Assembly (NCBI GenBank): GCA_016219185.1
Contig: JACRBZ010000070.1
Coordinates: 1-64,000 of the forward strand
Direction of reading: 5' to 3'
DNA from: Deltaproteobacteria bacterium
GTDB lineage: Bacteria; Desulfobacterota; Desulfobacteria; Desulfobacterales; Desulfatirhabdiaceae
DNA: 64,000 bases
Positions 42,927 through 52,693 of the stretch are shown here, one piece after another. The translations under genes were made by a program, and so were the position numbers. The notes beneath the pieces are model-generated. The model worked only from the letters and a program-made list of their open reading frames with translations. It ran no database searches and was not told the origin of the DNA. The stretch's first letter is position 1; each line of letters opens with the position of its first letter.

Positions 42927-44021
42927 ATGGACGCCTATCTGCCATGGTTTACCCTGAAATATGTTCCGGGCATCGGCAATCATCTGTATAAACGGCTCAT
43001 CGAGCGGTTCGGATCTCCGGAACATGTTTTTGACGCTTCAAAGGATCGCCTTCTTGAAGTTGAAGGCATCAGCCCCCGATTGATATCAGCGCTCCGGCAG
43101 GCCAAACTGCCGGATGAAGCGCAACAAGACCTGGATCTGGCCGCGCGGAAAGGGTATCGCATCATCTGCCTGACCGATCCGCTTTACCCCTCCCTGCTGC
43201 GGGAAATTCCCGATCCCCCGCCGTTTTTATACGTTTCCGGTACGCTTGATTCATCGGAGCATTCGCTGGCCGTGGTGGGCTCCCGGAATGCCACGGCTTA
43301 TGGCGTGACCACGACCCGGCGGCTGTGCGGCGATCTGGTGGGTAAGGGCCTTAGCATTGTCAGCGGCATGGCAAGGGGAATTGATACGGCGGCCCATGAA
43401 GGGGCCCTGATGGGAAAGGGACGCACCATCGCGGTTCTGGGAAGCGGCCTGGAGCAGATTTATCCGGCAGAAAATCGTGAGCTGTTTCATAAAATCACTG
43501 AAAACGGCGCCGTGATTTCGGAGTTTGCGCTTCAGGCATTGCCGGAAGCCCATCATTTTCCCCAGCGCAACCGCGTCATCAGCGGCATGTCCCTGGGAAC
43601 CCTGGTGGTTGAGGCAACCCGGAACAGCGGCTCCCTGATCACCGCGCGCTTTGCCGCGGAGCAGAACCGGGAAGTGTTTGCCATTCCGGGGAGCATCCAC
43701 TCGTTCAAAAGCGCCGGAACCCATATTCTGATCAAACAGGGCGCCAAGCTGGTGGAGCATGTTCAGGATATTTTGGATGAGCTGAATCTTGAGAACCGGA
43801 TCCTTTCACAGGGCCGCGGCGCCCGTGTCCTGCCGCCGCTTTCCGAAGCAGAAGCCGTTGTCTTTGATGCGCTGAGTCCTTATCCGGTCCACAGCGACGA
43901 GTTGGTCCGCAGGCTTTCCCTGACAGCCGGAAAACTCATGGCGATTTTGCTTCAGCTTGAAGTCAAGGGGCTGGTTCAGCAGACGGCGGGTAATTATTTT
44001 TCAATCAAGGCTGAAGACTGA
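42927..44021 (+). CDS. dprA: DNA processing protein DprA
   Basis: A 364-residue protein that binds single-stranded DNA and loads RecA during natural transformation. The N-terminal part (1-80) has a helix-hairpin-helix-like region (LKYVPGIGNHLYKRLIERFG). The Rossmann-like core has the DprA motifs VVGSRNATAYG, SGMARGIDTAAHEGAL, TIAVLGSGLEQIYPAENR and FPQRNRVISGMS, ending with a winged-helix DML1-like domain (SELVRRLSLTAGKLMAILLQLEVKGLV region). It begins four bases after secF. ComEC, another transformation protein, is encoded in the same window. Confidence 0.97.
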   Translation: MDAYLPWFTLKYVPGIGNHLYKRLIERFGSPEHVFDASKDRLLEVEGISPRLISALRQAKLPDEAQQDLDLAARKGYRIICLTDPLYPSLLREIPDPPPFLYVSGTLDSSEHSLAVVGSRNATAYGVTTTRRLCGDLVGKGLSIVSGMARGIDTAAHEGALMGKGRTIAVLGSGLEQIYPAENRELFHKITENGAVISEFALQALPEAHHFPQRNRVISGMSLGTLVVEATRNSGSLITARFAAEQNREVFAIPGSIHSFKSAGTHILIKQGAKLVEHVQDILDELNLENRILSQGRGARVLPPLSEAEAVVFDALSPYPVHSDELVRRLSLTAGKLMAILLQLEVKGLVQQTAGNYFSIKAED

Positions 44022-44067
44022 AAGCTTCGGCCGGATCATTCAACCTATTTAATAAAAAGGACAATCT

Positions 44068-46347
44068 GTGTCAAAACCCCTGCTCATTGTCGAGTCGCCG
44101 ACCAAGGTTAAAACCCTTAAAAAATATCTTGGCGATCAATATGCCATTGCCGCCACTGTCGGCCATATTCGGGATCTGCCGGAAAAAGAGATGGGAATCG
44201 ATGTCGAGGATGGCTTTAAAGCCAAATACAGCACCATTCCGGGCAAACAGAAAGTGATCACGGCATTAAAGCAGGCGGCCGGAGATACCGAGCTCGTATA
44301 TCTGGCGCCTGACCCGGATCGCGAAGGCGAGGCCATTGCCTGGCATACCGCGGAGATCCTGAAGAAAAAAGGCCGGATCTTTCAACGCGTCCTGTTTCAT
44401 GAACTGACCCGAAACGCCATCCTGAAGGCCATGGAGTCGCCCATCGAACTGGATCGCAATAAATTCGAAGCCCAGCAGGCAAGGCGCATTCTGGACCGGC
44501 TGGTCGGCTATCAGATATCCCCGCTGCTCTGGAGAAAGGTCAAGGGGGGTCTTAGCGCCGGCCGGGTGCAGTCGGTCGCGGTCCGCATGATCTGTGAGCG
44601 GGAGCGGGCCATTCAGGCATTTGAAACCGAAGAATACTGGAGTATTACCGCAACCCTTGAGGGCAGCGCGCCGCCTGTGTTTTCGGCCAAGCTGGTCAAG
44701 AATCTGGGTAAAAAAATCAAGATTTCGGATGAATCCACGGCCATGGGCATTCGGGACGAGTTGTCCCAACAAGCCTTCGTGATTGATAACATCGTCAATA
44801 AGACCACGAAGCGAAATCCGCTTCCGCCGTTCATTACCAGCAAGCTTCAGCAGGAAGCCATTCGAAAGCTGCGGTTTTCCGCCAAAAAAACCATGTCGAT
44901 CGCCCAGGAACTCTATGAAGGGATCGAGCTGGGATCGGGCGGACCGGTCGGCCTGATCACCTATATGCGAACGGACTCCACGCGAATCTCGGCGGAAGCT
45001 GCCGGAGAAGCCCTTGCGCTGATTCAGGAGCGTTTCGGCAAGGATTATGCCCCTTCAAAACCCCGGTTTTTTAAGAATTCCAAAAAAGTTCAGGATGCTC
45101 ATGAAGCCATTCGGCCTGCGTCGGTTTTTGTGACACCCGAAAAAACGGAACCCTATCTTTCAAAAGATCAGCAGGCGCTTTATGCCCTGATCTGGAAACG
45201 CTTTGTTGCCTCGCAGATGACCGAAGCCCTGATCGATGGCTGTACCATCACCATTCAGGCCGGAACCTATCAGTTGACAGCCACGGGATCGGTGATCAAA
45301 TTTCCAGGCTTCATGGCTCTCTACCTGTCCGCGGACGATGAAATGGACAGTGAATCAAATCCCGCCAAGACACGGCTTCCGATACTTTCCAAAGGCGAGA
45401 CCCTGATTCTGAAACAGCTTGAACCCAAGCAGCATTTTACCCAGCCCCCGCCCCGGTTTTCAGAGGCTTCCCTGGTAAAGGCCCTTGAGGAAAACGGTAT
45501 CGGACGGCCCAGTACCTATGCCGCGATCCTGACCACCATTCGCGGAAAAGCCTACGTGGAGATGGTCAAGGGCTTTTTTGTCCCCAGTGAGCTGGGGTTT
45601 ATCGTCAATGACCTGATCATCGCCAGCTTCCCCGAGGTGTTCGATATCGAATTTACGGCCAAAATGGAAGATAATCTGGATCAGATCGAAACGGCAGAAG
45701 CCGCCTCCCTTGAAGTGTTGACGCGGTTTTATGAGCCGTTTAAGCAGCGGCTCGATACCGCTGCCACGCAGATGATCAGCATGAAGGGGGTGGGCACATT
45801 AACCGATCTGGACTGCCCCCTGTGCAAGACCCGGAAACTGCACATCAAGATGGGAAAAAATGGTCATTTTCTGGCTTGCAACGGCTATCCGGAGTGTAAA
45901 TTCACCAGCAATTACACGCGCGATGAAAAAGGCCGGATCCAGACGGTTGAACCGCCCCCGGAGTCGGCAACCGATCAGGTTTGCGGAAAGTGCGGTCAAC
46001 CCATGATCATGCGCCAGGGGAAATTCGGCCCCTTTCTGGCCTGCAGCGGCTATCCGGGTTGTAAGAACACCCAGTCCGTGACCCCGGCCGGATCTCCTCA
46101 GGAAACCGGGATTTCCTGCCCGGAACCCGGTTGCACCGGCAAGCTGGTTCAGAAAATGTCCAAACGCGGCAAAGTGTTTTTCGGATGCAACCGGTATCCG
46201 GACTGCTCTTATGCCATGTGGGATAAGCCGGTCAACCAGGAATGCCCGCTCTGTCATGCGAAATTCGTGGTGGAAAAAACATCCAAAAAAGAAGGCACGT
46301 TTTTAACCTGCCTGAATCCGGACTGCGGGTATAAAACAACGATCTGA
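44068..46347 (+). CDS. topA: DNA topoisomerase I
   Basis: A 759-residue type IA topoisomerase that relaxes negative supercoils. The TOPRIM domain is at the N-terminus (LLIVESPTKVKTLKKYLG, LAPDPDREGEAIAWH); the catalytic Tyr299 is in GLITYMRTDSTRIS. Four C-terminal four-cysteine zinc modules follow after about residue 580 (CPLC...CNGYPEC; CGKC...CSGYPGC; CPEPGC...CNRYPDC; CPLC...CLNPDC). The start is GTG 44068 behind AAAAGG. It follows dprA by 46 bases, a common dprA-topA pairing. Confidence 0.97.
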   Translation: MSKPLLIVESPTKVKTLKKYLGDQYAIAATVGHIRDLPEKEMGIDVEDGFKAKYSTIPGKQKVITALKQAAGDTELVYLAPDPDREGEAIAWHTAEILKKKGRIFQRVLFHELTRNAILKAMESPIELDRNKFEAQQARRILDRLVGYQISPLLWRKVKGGLSAGRVQSVAVRMICERERAIQAFETEEYWSITATLEGSAPPVFSAKLVKNLGKKIKISDESTAMGIRDELSQQAFVIDNIVNKTTKRNPLPPFITSKLQQEAIRKLRFSAKKTMSIAQELYEGIELGSGGPVGLITYMRTDSTRISAEAAGEALALIQERFGKDYAPSKPRFFKNSKKVQDAHEAIRPASVFVTPEKTEPYLSKDQQALYALIWKRFVASQMTEALIDGCTITIQAGTYQLTATGSVIKFPGFMALYLSADDEMDSESNPAKTRLPILSKGETLILKQLEPKQHFTQPPPRFSEASLVKALEENGIGRPSTYAAILTTIRGKAYVEMVKGFFVPSELGFIVNDLIIASFPEVFDIEFTAKMEDNLDQIETAEAASLEVLTRFYEPFKQRLDTAATQMISMKGVGTLTDLDCPLCKTRKLHIKMGKNGHFLACNGYPECKFTSNYTRDEKGRIQTVEPPPESATDQVCGKCGQPMIMRQGKFGPFLACSGYPGCKNTQSVTPAGSPQETGISCPEPGCTGKLVQKMSKRGKVFFGCNRYPDCSYAMWDKPVNQECPLCHAKFVVEKTSKKEGTFLTCLNPDCGYKTTI

Positions 46348-46390
46348 TCTCCGGTTTCCCGGCCTCCGTTAAAAAAGGATAACCTTTAAA

Positions 46391-46813
46391 ATGCCTCCAG
46401 TCTACCGGCATGAATTCACGGTTTCTTCGGAAGCCATCGATGGCAACGGGCATGTGAACAATGTGGCCTATGTTCAATGGATGCAGGATGTCGCGGTCCG
46501 GCATTCGGAAGCATCGGGCTGTACGCAGGCTGCCAGGGATGCCGGTGCAACCTGGGTCGTCCGAAAACATAGCATCGCGTACCTTCGGCCTGCTTTCGAG
46601 GGTGATCCGATCATTGTTATGACCTGGGTAACCCATTTTCGAAGGGCGTTGTCGCTTCGAAAATATAAGTTCATCCGGGCTTCCGACAATACGGTTTTGT
46701 CCAGGGGAGAGACGGACTGGGTCTTTGTGGATGCAATCACCGGCCGTCCCCGGATCATTCCGCTGGAGGTAAAGGGCGTATTCACGCTTGTTCCGCAGGA
46801 TCAAGAGCCTTAA
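46391..46813 (+). CDS. Acyl-CoA thioesterase, 4HBT hotdog family
   Basis: A 140-residue hotdog-fold thioesterase, probably hydrolysing acyl-CoA or acyl-ACP. The family signature EAIDGNGHVNNVAYVQWMQDVAVRHSE lies near residue 15-40, with Asp and His placed as in 4-hydroxybenzoyl-CoA thioesterase/YbgC proteins; SIAYLRPAFEGDPI and SRGETDWVFVD follow. Aaggat precedes ATG 46391. Substrate unknown. The stop codon lies within a run of heptamer repeats. Confidence 0.9.
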   Translation: MPPVYRHEFTVSSEAIDGNGHVNNVAYVQWMQDVAVRHSEASGCTQAARDAGATWVVRKHSIAYLRPAFEGDPIIVMTWVTHFRRALSLRKYKFIRASDNTVLSRGETDWVFVDAITGRPRIIPLEVKGVFTLVPQDQEP

Positions 46814-46844
46814 GCCAGAAGTCTTAAGCTATAAGCCTTAAGAT
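46803..46844. repeat. Short heptamer tandem repeat
   Basis: Five to six imperfect copies of a 7-bp unit near TTAAGCC occupy the end of the thioesterase gene and the 34-base gap to the convergent gene. CTTAAG recurs at 46809, 46823 and 46837, exactly 14 bp apart. The array includes the thioesterase stop codon, so slippage could alter the protein end. Confidence 0.5.
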
Positions 46845-46847
46845 AGG

Positions 46848-47393
46848 TCATTTTTTTCGCAGCACGCGCTTTCCGGTCAGTTTCCGGCCATCGTCAAAGG
46901 TGAGTACGTGCTCGACGATCAGCGTCCTGCCCTGGTCCTGAAGATAACGCCGGGTGGCATATTCGGCTATCTGGCTGCCCGGTTTTTTGCCGTTTGGCGA
47001 TGCGGATTTCGTGACGGTTACAAGGGATGTACCGTCTTTGTCCCAGAAACTTCGGTACTCGACCTTGCCTTTTTCGTCCGAGTCCTGAATCTGTGCGCTG
47101 CCATCCAGATGCAGGACCTGGGTCCGGGCGCCAAGCCCGGTGTCGACCTTGATGGTCAGTGTCTTTTCGGTCTGGGTGATCACCTGGGTCATGGGCATGG
47201 TGTCCATGGCTTTTCGTTTGATCCAGGGAGCTCCTTGCGCTTTCAGAATGGCTTCCATGGAAGTGGCTTCCGGTGCATTCAGGTCCAGTGTCCAGGTGCC
47301 CGAGAAATCCGGCGGACCTGCCGCATGAAGCGAATAACCTCCCAATGCCACCATCAGACTCAAAACAAAGATTATTAGTCGATAACGTGCCAT
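46848..47393 (-). CDS. Exported lipocalin-like small protein, unknown function
   Basis: A 181-residue secreted or periplasmic protein. The N-terminus is a signal peptide (YRLIIFVLSLMVALGGYSLHAAG, cleavage near residue 25). The mature part starts PDFSGTWTLDLN and is predicted beta-rich (TLTIKVDTG, TQVLHLDGSAQIQ, RTLIVEHVLTFDDGRKLTG), like lipocalin-type beta-barrel proteins. Cysteines are absent from the mature part. A GGGGGG run serves as ribosome site before ATG 47393. Function not recognised. Confidence 0.82.
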   Translation of the reverse strand: MARYRLIIFVLSLMVALGGYSLHAAGPPDFSGTWTLDLNAPEATSMEAILKAQGAPWIKRKAMDTMPMTQVITQTEKTLTIKVDTGLGARTQVLHLDGSAQIQDSDEKGKVEYRSFWDKDGTSLVTVTKSASPNGKKPGSQIAEYATRRYLQDQGRTLIVEHVLTFDDGRKLTGKRVLRKK

Positions 47394-47525
47394 GTATTTC
47401 CCCCCTTATTAAGGAAATTCGCTTCAGCTTCCGGATGAAAATCAAATTTCATCGTCCAAAACTTTCTCTGATTCTCGCAAAAACCTGATCGCCCGGAACG
47501 GGATTGATACCGCCTTATCCACCGG

Positions 47526-48779
47526 TCAATGAAAAAGCCGCTCAACTTCTTTCATCCCCAGCTTGACTTCCTCCGCGATTCCTTCAATCGTCTTCTCATC
47601 AATCCCAAGCGCCTTTGCCGATTCAAGGTTGGTCAAATCGGCATCTCCGTCAAAAAAACCGAATTTGATTTTACTGGATATTTTGTCGGCAAGATTCACG
47701 ATCAGTATTTCCCTCTTGGTTCTTTTCTCAAAGCTGCTCCATTTGTGGAGTCTTACGACTTCGGAAAACTCACGGTCAAAACCCCACTTATCGAGCAAGG
47801 CCGCTCCAAAGCTGGTATGGACTTCGTTAAGGCTCTCCATCAACTCGTTCTTGTCGAATTCCATCTTGCCAGTGGCGATATCGCCAATACTCTTTATCAG
47901 AATTACACACCCGATGTTGTGTGTAAGCCCCATGAGAAAAACCTTACCGCTGTCCAGGCCGCCCAGTTTGACCGCAATTGCCCGGCAAGAATAGGCACAG
48001 GCAAGAGAATTCAGCCAGAGACATTTAAGCAAATCGTGGAATTGTTTGTTCTTGCTTTCATAAAGATCCTTGTTGGAAATGACGGAAACAATATTTTGAA
48101 CTTCTTTGGCGCCGAGTCTTGTTATGGCGGTTCTCAAGTCCTGCACCTTGTCCACCCCCCTGTAAAGCGCGGAATTTGAAGTGGCGATGAGTTTAACGGA
48201 TATTGCGGCATCCTTTTCCAGGATTCGGGCCAGATCTTCAACGCCTGAGCTCGGATTATTAATGATAGCGTCAATTTCTCTTGAAATTTGCGAGAGCACC
48301 GGCAGACTGATATTTCCTTTTTTGAACCTGTCAATTGTTTCCATGACTATTTTACGGATACTTTGATCCTCTCGAACAGGAACCGGAACTTTTATTCCAA
48401 GTTCCGCAAGTTTCTTTGCGACGATGGCTCTGTCAAAAGGTTTTGTGATATAATTGTCACAACCGACCTGAATACATAACGTCACTGTATCTTTATCTGA
48501 TTGGGCAGTCACCATGACTACCTTTGACCAGCTTCCCCTGGGGATGTTCCTTTGTTTTTCGATTTTTCTGATTTCATATAACACTTCGGTACCGTCCATC
48601 TGGGGCATCGAAACATCCAGCGTTATCACATCAAATGGCCGTCCCTTTGCTATTGCGTCCCCAAAGGCCTTTAGCGCGGCTTCTCCGCTGTCAACAGCGA
48701 CACATTGGCCAAAAATGTCCATAATTTTTTCCATCTTTTTTCTGCTGACAACTTCATCGTCAACGACAAGGATTCTCAT
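47526..48779 (-). CDS. Response regulator with HDOD output domain
   Basis: A 417-residue protein: N-terminal receiver (1-125) with VVDDE, phospho-acceptor Asp55 in VITLDVSMPQ and KPFDRAIVAKK, followed by an HDOD domain (about 160-360; LPVLSQISREIDAIINNPSS, LARILEKDAAISVKLIATSNSALY, TRLGAKEVQNIVSVISN). HDOD proteins control signalling, motility or stress rather than bind DNA. Its ribosome site (GAGGG) lies inside the last codons of the upstream hybrid kinase, three bases away from that gene's stop; the kinase is its likely partner. Confidence 0.93.
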   Translation of the reverse strand: MRILVVDDEVVSRKKMEKIMDIFGQCVAVDSGEAALKAFGDAIAKGRPFDVITLDVSMPQMDGTEVLYEIRKIEKQRNIPRGSWSKVVMVTAQSDKDTVTLCIQVGCDNYITKPFDRAIVAKKLAELGIKVPVPVREDQSIRKIVMETIDRFKKGNISLPVLSQISREIDAIINNPSSGVEDLARILEKDAAISVKLIATSNSALYRGVDKVQDLRTAITRLGAKEVQNIVSVISNKDLYESKNKQFHDLLKCLWLNSLACAYSCRAIAVKLGGLDSGKVFLMGLTHNIGCVILIKSIGDIATGKMEFDKNELMESLNEVHTSFGAALLDKWGFDREFSEVVRLHKWSSFEKRTKREILIVNLADKISSKIKFGFFDGDADLTNLESAKALGIDEKTIEGIAEEVKLGMKEVERLFH

Positions 48780-48782
48780 GGC

Positions 48783-51700
48783 TTATCCCTCAAGACTGCC
48801 CGGGTTTAATTTATCAGCAAGTTCCTGGAAGTTCTCTTGAACAAAGTGCCTCAGTGCTTCAAATTCCCTCTCAAGGTCATCTATTATTTCATTAGCGCCA
48901 TTGAGTTCTTTGCTTTTTCCCCTGTTCTCAAGCTCAAGGGCGATTCTTGAAAGCGTCCTTGCAGTGATATTTGCGGCTCCTCCTTTGATGGAATGAGCCG
49001 CTTCTCTCACGGTTTCAGCATCTCCACAAGACAGGGCCTTACGGATAGTTTCTATCTGCTCACCAACCTCATTGGTAAAACTCTCTAAGACTTCAGACAG
49101 AAATTGCTTATCCCCCTCAAATTCTTCAATTGCCTTTTCAATATCGATTGGCTTACCGGGACAGGCTGTGATTGGCAGGATGTTCTGGTCGGTCATTACA
49201 ATCGGATCCAATGTCTGCACAGGCCGGTTCGTTTGTTTCGCGCTTACTTTAAGCCATTTTGAGGTTATCAGGAACAACTCTTCCCTGGTAAATGGTTTGG
49301 TTAGAAAGTCATCCATGCCGGCCTCAAGGCAGAGCGCTTTATTCTCCCGCATGGTATGAGCCGTCATCGCGATGATCGGGACCCTTTGCATCGTCTTATC
49401 AGCATTTTTATTGCCCATTGCTGCAATCTCTGATTCTATTTCCCGGATGGCTTTTGTAGCGTGGTATCCATCCATGACAGGCATCTGTACGTCCATGAAG
49501 ATCAGTTCATAATGCTTATGCCTGAATGCGTCAACAGCCTGCTTGCCGTCTTCTGCCAAATCCACCTGAAAGCCCGCATATTCAAGGTGCTTTTTTGCAA
49601 TCAACTGGTTTGTGGGATAGTCTTCCGCTAGCAGGACAGGAATCTCTTTTTTATCTTCCTGCGCGATCGCGGGTCTGGTCACAATGTCAATTTCTCCACC
49701 ACATTCTCCGCTCATATTGCCCAGGGGTACTTCATTGCTTCCGCGAAAATCAGTTTCGCGCTGTTTTGAAAAAACAACGGTAAACCAGAACGTGGAGCCT
49801 TTGCCTTCTTCGCTGTCCAGTCCTATTTCTCCTCCCATCATTTCAGCCAGTTGCTTTGAAATGGTGGTACCCAGCCCTGTTCCGCCATATTTTCTCGTGG
49901 TCGAGCCGTCCGCCTGCGTGAAGCTCTCAAAAACGATTGCCTGCTTTTCTTTGGGGATTCCGATGCCCGTATCTTTTACCATAAATCGCAGCTTGATTTT
50001 GTCTCTCAGATCTTGTGCCGGTTCAGCCTTAACGAAAATCCGGCCTTCCTGGGTAAATTTAAATGCATTCCCTATCAGATTCTTCAGTACCTGTCTGAGG
50101 CGACCGGGGTCTCCCACCACAAGGGTCGGTGTTTCCGGCGAGATAAAGGATATTAATTCAATTCCATTATTAATCGTCAGGTATGAAAAACTCTCTGTCA
50201 GGTCTTTAAAAAGATTTCTCAGGTCAAAGGGAATCTGCTCGATCTCAAGTTTTCCAGCCTCGATTTTAGAGAAATCCAGGATTTGATTGATGATCCACAG
50301 CAGTGAGTTGGCCTCCTTGAGGATGGTGCTGACAAAGTGTGTCTGATCCCCATCAAGCGCTGTTTTAAGGCACAGTTCCGCCATTCCCATGATGCCGTTT
50401 AGAGGCGTTCGTATTTCGTGACTCATGTTGGCAAGAAACTGACTTTTGGCCTGGTTTGCGAATTCAGCTTTCCGCATGGCTTCCGCCAGTTCATCCGTAC
50501 GCGCGGTTATCATTTCCTCCAGGTGTTCCCTGTGTTTTCGGAGCTCAAGCTCTATATTTTTCCTCTCCGAGACATCACGGGCAATGCCACGAAACCCGGT
50601 TGGGATCCCCTGCGGACTTACAATAAGAGATACGGATAGATCGAGATGCTTTCTGGCGCCATCCTTTTGAATAACTTCCCATTCAAAGCCCTTGGAGGGG
50701 ATTCCGGTTACATAAATTTTATTAAAAGCCTGAAACACCTTCTTCGCATTTTCGGAGTCCATGTATGCCCTGTAGTTCAGGCCCATGATTTCTTCTTCGG
50801 GGTAACCCAGGATATTGCAAAGAGAAGGATTGAAGAATGTGAAGTTGCCGACCAGGTCAACTTCAAAATATCCATCTTCGATGCTCTCGAGGATGTTTCG
50901 ATATTTTTCCTCGCCTTTTCGAAGGGCTGCTTCGATTCGCTGCCGCTCTTCGACTTCAAGTGTCAATTCAAGTGTCCGTTTTTCGAGGTTTTCTTTGAGG
51001 TCGGCAATATTCTTGTAGATGGCCGAGTTGGAAAAAGCCAGCCCCGTAACGGATAACTGGTCCAGTACTTTGAATTCATCCAGCGACAGGTCGGTACCAT
51101 GATCGGGCAGGGGCAATAAGACAAGACCCGCTAACCGTCTTGATTGAACGAGTGGGACGATATACCTGAACCCGTTTTCCATCATCAGTTTAAGTAGTTT
51201 CGGTGCCACATCCGAATATTTGGGATGGGACTCTATCATATCGATACTGACGGTGTACGGCCTTGACTCTATCAATTTCAATGCGTTGTCGGATATATCA
51301 AGGGTTTTCCCGGTTATCGGATTGACCATTTCGCCTGAAGTTTCACGGAAGAGAAAAAAAGTTGCATGTGGGATATCCAAACAGCGCCTCATGAAGTCCT
51401 GGAATTCCGTCACCAGCTCTTCAAGATCCTTTAAAAAGACGGCGCTGGCGATAAAGTCCTTTGCCGCGCGATTCAGATGGCTGCGGTTACGATGAAACCG
51501 GTTGTTGATAGCGGGCTGCAGCTTTCTAAAGTAATAATAATTCAGAATAAACCACAGCGACAGAAATACCATGAATGACCCACGGCCGGCTTGAGGGGAG
51601 ATTTTGTAAAACCATATCAGAAAAAACACATTGGGCACCAGTATCAGCGAAGATACGATGATCCATGATGCGGTTTGCAGCAAGATGCTGCGAATATCCA

Positions 51701-52349
51701 TCAGACGATATCTCAGCACCCCGTACGCCAGTATGGACAGGGGTAGGAACAGAAAATTGCCCGCCGGATATAAATCGTACCCATTCATTGACGGAATGTT
51801 TAGAATCGTCAAAAAACCCGACAGGCACAAGGAGAAGATAATATACGTTTGTTTCCGAATCCGGACGAGATTGGTCTCTGTTTTTATCCGATGTACTGTT
51901 TGCGAAACAATATAGCCAAGCGTTACAATGCAATAAAAACCAAAGACTTGAAAAGCCGGCCCCCCCTTTGCGATATATCCCCAATTATATTTATATAGCC
52001 CGTAGATATAAAGGTTCGAGGGGGTCGTGGCAGCCAGCAGGCCACTCAGGGCAAAGGCGCATAAGACGACCGGTTTTTTACGGATGCCGAGCAGGTGGTG
52101 CACGAACACGATGTTCAATGCCGGCAGGAAAACATAAAAGAAGTGGATGAATCGTTCAATGGCCAGGATCTGGGGGATATTGTTCAGAAAGTGGTGACAG
52201 ATAAAAACGGGTGACAGGAGTCCCCACCACAGACAGACGACCGAAAACAGTTTACGCTCTGTTGTCCTTGGCTTGGTGCGAATTGCGATTCCAGCCAGTA
52301 TCAGGCTGACCGACAATGATAAAATCGGCGGGATCAGGTAAATCGTCAT
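48783..52349 (-). CDS. Membrane hybrid histidine kinase (multi-TM, GAF, PAS, HisKA, HATPase, REC, HPt)
   Basis: A 1,188-residue phosphorelay kinase. The N-terminus has about nine membrane helices (first at residues 2-22, last near 275-295). Then a GAF-like region (about 310-460), a PAS domain (about 490-610) with a coiled linker, HisKA with the His in NMSHEIRTPLNGIMGM, HATPase_c (NLIGNAFKFT, DTGIGIP, YGGTGLGTTISKQL), a receiver with Asp in LIFMDVQMPVMDGYHA, and a C-terminal HPt domain with His in AAHSIKGGAANI. The start is set at ATG 52349, which begins the first helix; ATG 52418 is possible. Phosphate probably passes to the REC-HDOD protein. Confidence 0.92.
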   Translation of the reverse strand: MTIYLIPPILSLSVSLILAGIAIRTKPRTTERKLFSVVCLWWGLLSPVFICHHFLNNIPQILAIERFIHFFYVFLPALNIVFVHHLLGIRKKPVVLCAFALSGLLAATTPSNLYIYGLYKYNWGYIAKGGPAFQVFGFYCIVTLGYIVSQTVHRIKTETNLVRIRKQTYIIFSLCLSGFLTILNIPSMNGYDLYPAGNFLFLPLSILAYGVLRYRLMDIRSILLQTASWIIVSSLILVPNVFFLIWFYKISPQAGRGSFMVFLSLWFILNYYYFRKLQPAINNRFHRNRSHLNRAAKDFIASAVFLKDLEELVTEFQDFMRRCLDIPHATFFLFRETSGEMVNPITGKTLDISDNALKLIESRPYTVSIDMIESHPKYSDVAPKLLKLMMENGFRYIVPLVQSRRLAGLVLLPLPDHGTDLSLDEFKVLDQLSVTGLAFSNSAIYKNIADLKENLEKRTLELTLEVEERQRIEAALRKGEEKYRNILESIEDGYFEVDLVGNFTFFNPSLCNILGYPEEEIMGLNYRAYMDSENAKKVFQAFNKIYVTGIPSKGFEWEVIQKDGARKHLDLSVSLIVSPQGIPTGFRGIARDVSERKNIELELRKHREHLEEMITARTDELAEAMRKAEFANQAKSQFLANMSHEIRTPLNGIMGMAELCLKTALDGDQTHFVSTILKEANSLLWIINQILDFSKIEAGKLEIEQIPFDLRNLFKDLTESFSYLTINNGIELISFISPETPTLVVGDPGRLRQVLKNLIGNAFKFTQEGRIFVKAEPAQDLRDKIKLRFMVKDTGIGIPKEKQAIVFESFTQADGSTTRKYGGTGLGTTISKQLAEMMGGEIGLDSEEGKGSTFWFTVVFSKQRETDFRGSNEVPLGNMSGECGGEIDIVTRPAIAQEDKKEIPVLLAEDYPTNQLIAKKHLEYAGFQVDLAEDGKQAVDAFRHKHYELIFMDVQMPVMDGYHATKAIREIESEIAAMGNKNADKTMQRVPIIAMTAHTMRENKALCLEAGMDDFLTKPFTREELFLITSKWLKVSAKQTNRPVQTLDPIVMTDQNILPITACPGKPIDIEKAIEEFEGDKQFLSEVLESFTNEVGEQIETIRKALSCGDAETVREAAHSIKGGAANITARTLSRIALELENRGKSKELNGANEIIDDLEREFEALRHFVQENFQELADKLNPGSLEG

Positions 52350-52693
52350 GGCCTTAATGCTTGAATCGCTGCTTGTTTCATATTGGCATCCACGGGTGAC
52401 TGTGTCGAAAGGAACCATCCACAGGCGTTTTACTTCATCAGTGACTTATATCATGCATTTCATTGGAAATGGGGTCAAATTTTTGTTGTTATGTAAAAAA
52501 CATTTCAACAACCAGCATCGAAAATCCTCGTAGCAGTAAGCAGCACCTTCGGCTGACGCCGAAGGGCAGGGCACTATTCGATTCGTAAATGTCCTTGACT
52601 GCATCTATGACAGGTGCTAACTGAAAAACTCTCAAAAAGCTATTTCTTAGTGCGCCAGGCAAAGCTTGGCGAATTCAGTTGAAAAGCCAAGCC
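52350..52693. other. Intergenic region with two hairpins before comEC
   Basis: About 340 bases between divergent genes with no gene seen. CCTTCGGC and GCCGAAGG (52546-52565) form a perfect 8-bp stem with a 4-base loop. At about 52653-52671, CGCCAGGC and GCTTGGCG pair with one mismatch, and TTGGCGAATTCAGTT/GAAAAGCCAA follows. The region may be a degraded mobile or intron-like element. TTGACT (about 52592) with TAACTG 17 bases on is a poor promoter candidate for comEC. Confidence 0.4.

Noticed and set aside
52640-52680. Start of a group II intron
   Set aside because: Only a short GTGCGCC-like start and hairpin are present; no reverse transcriptase or intron domain V was seen, so it stays a weak idea.
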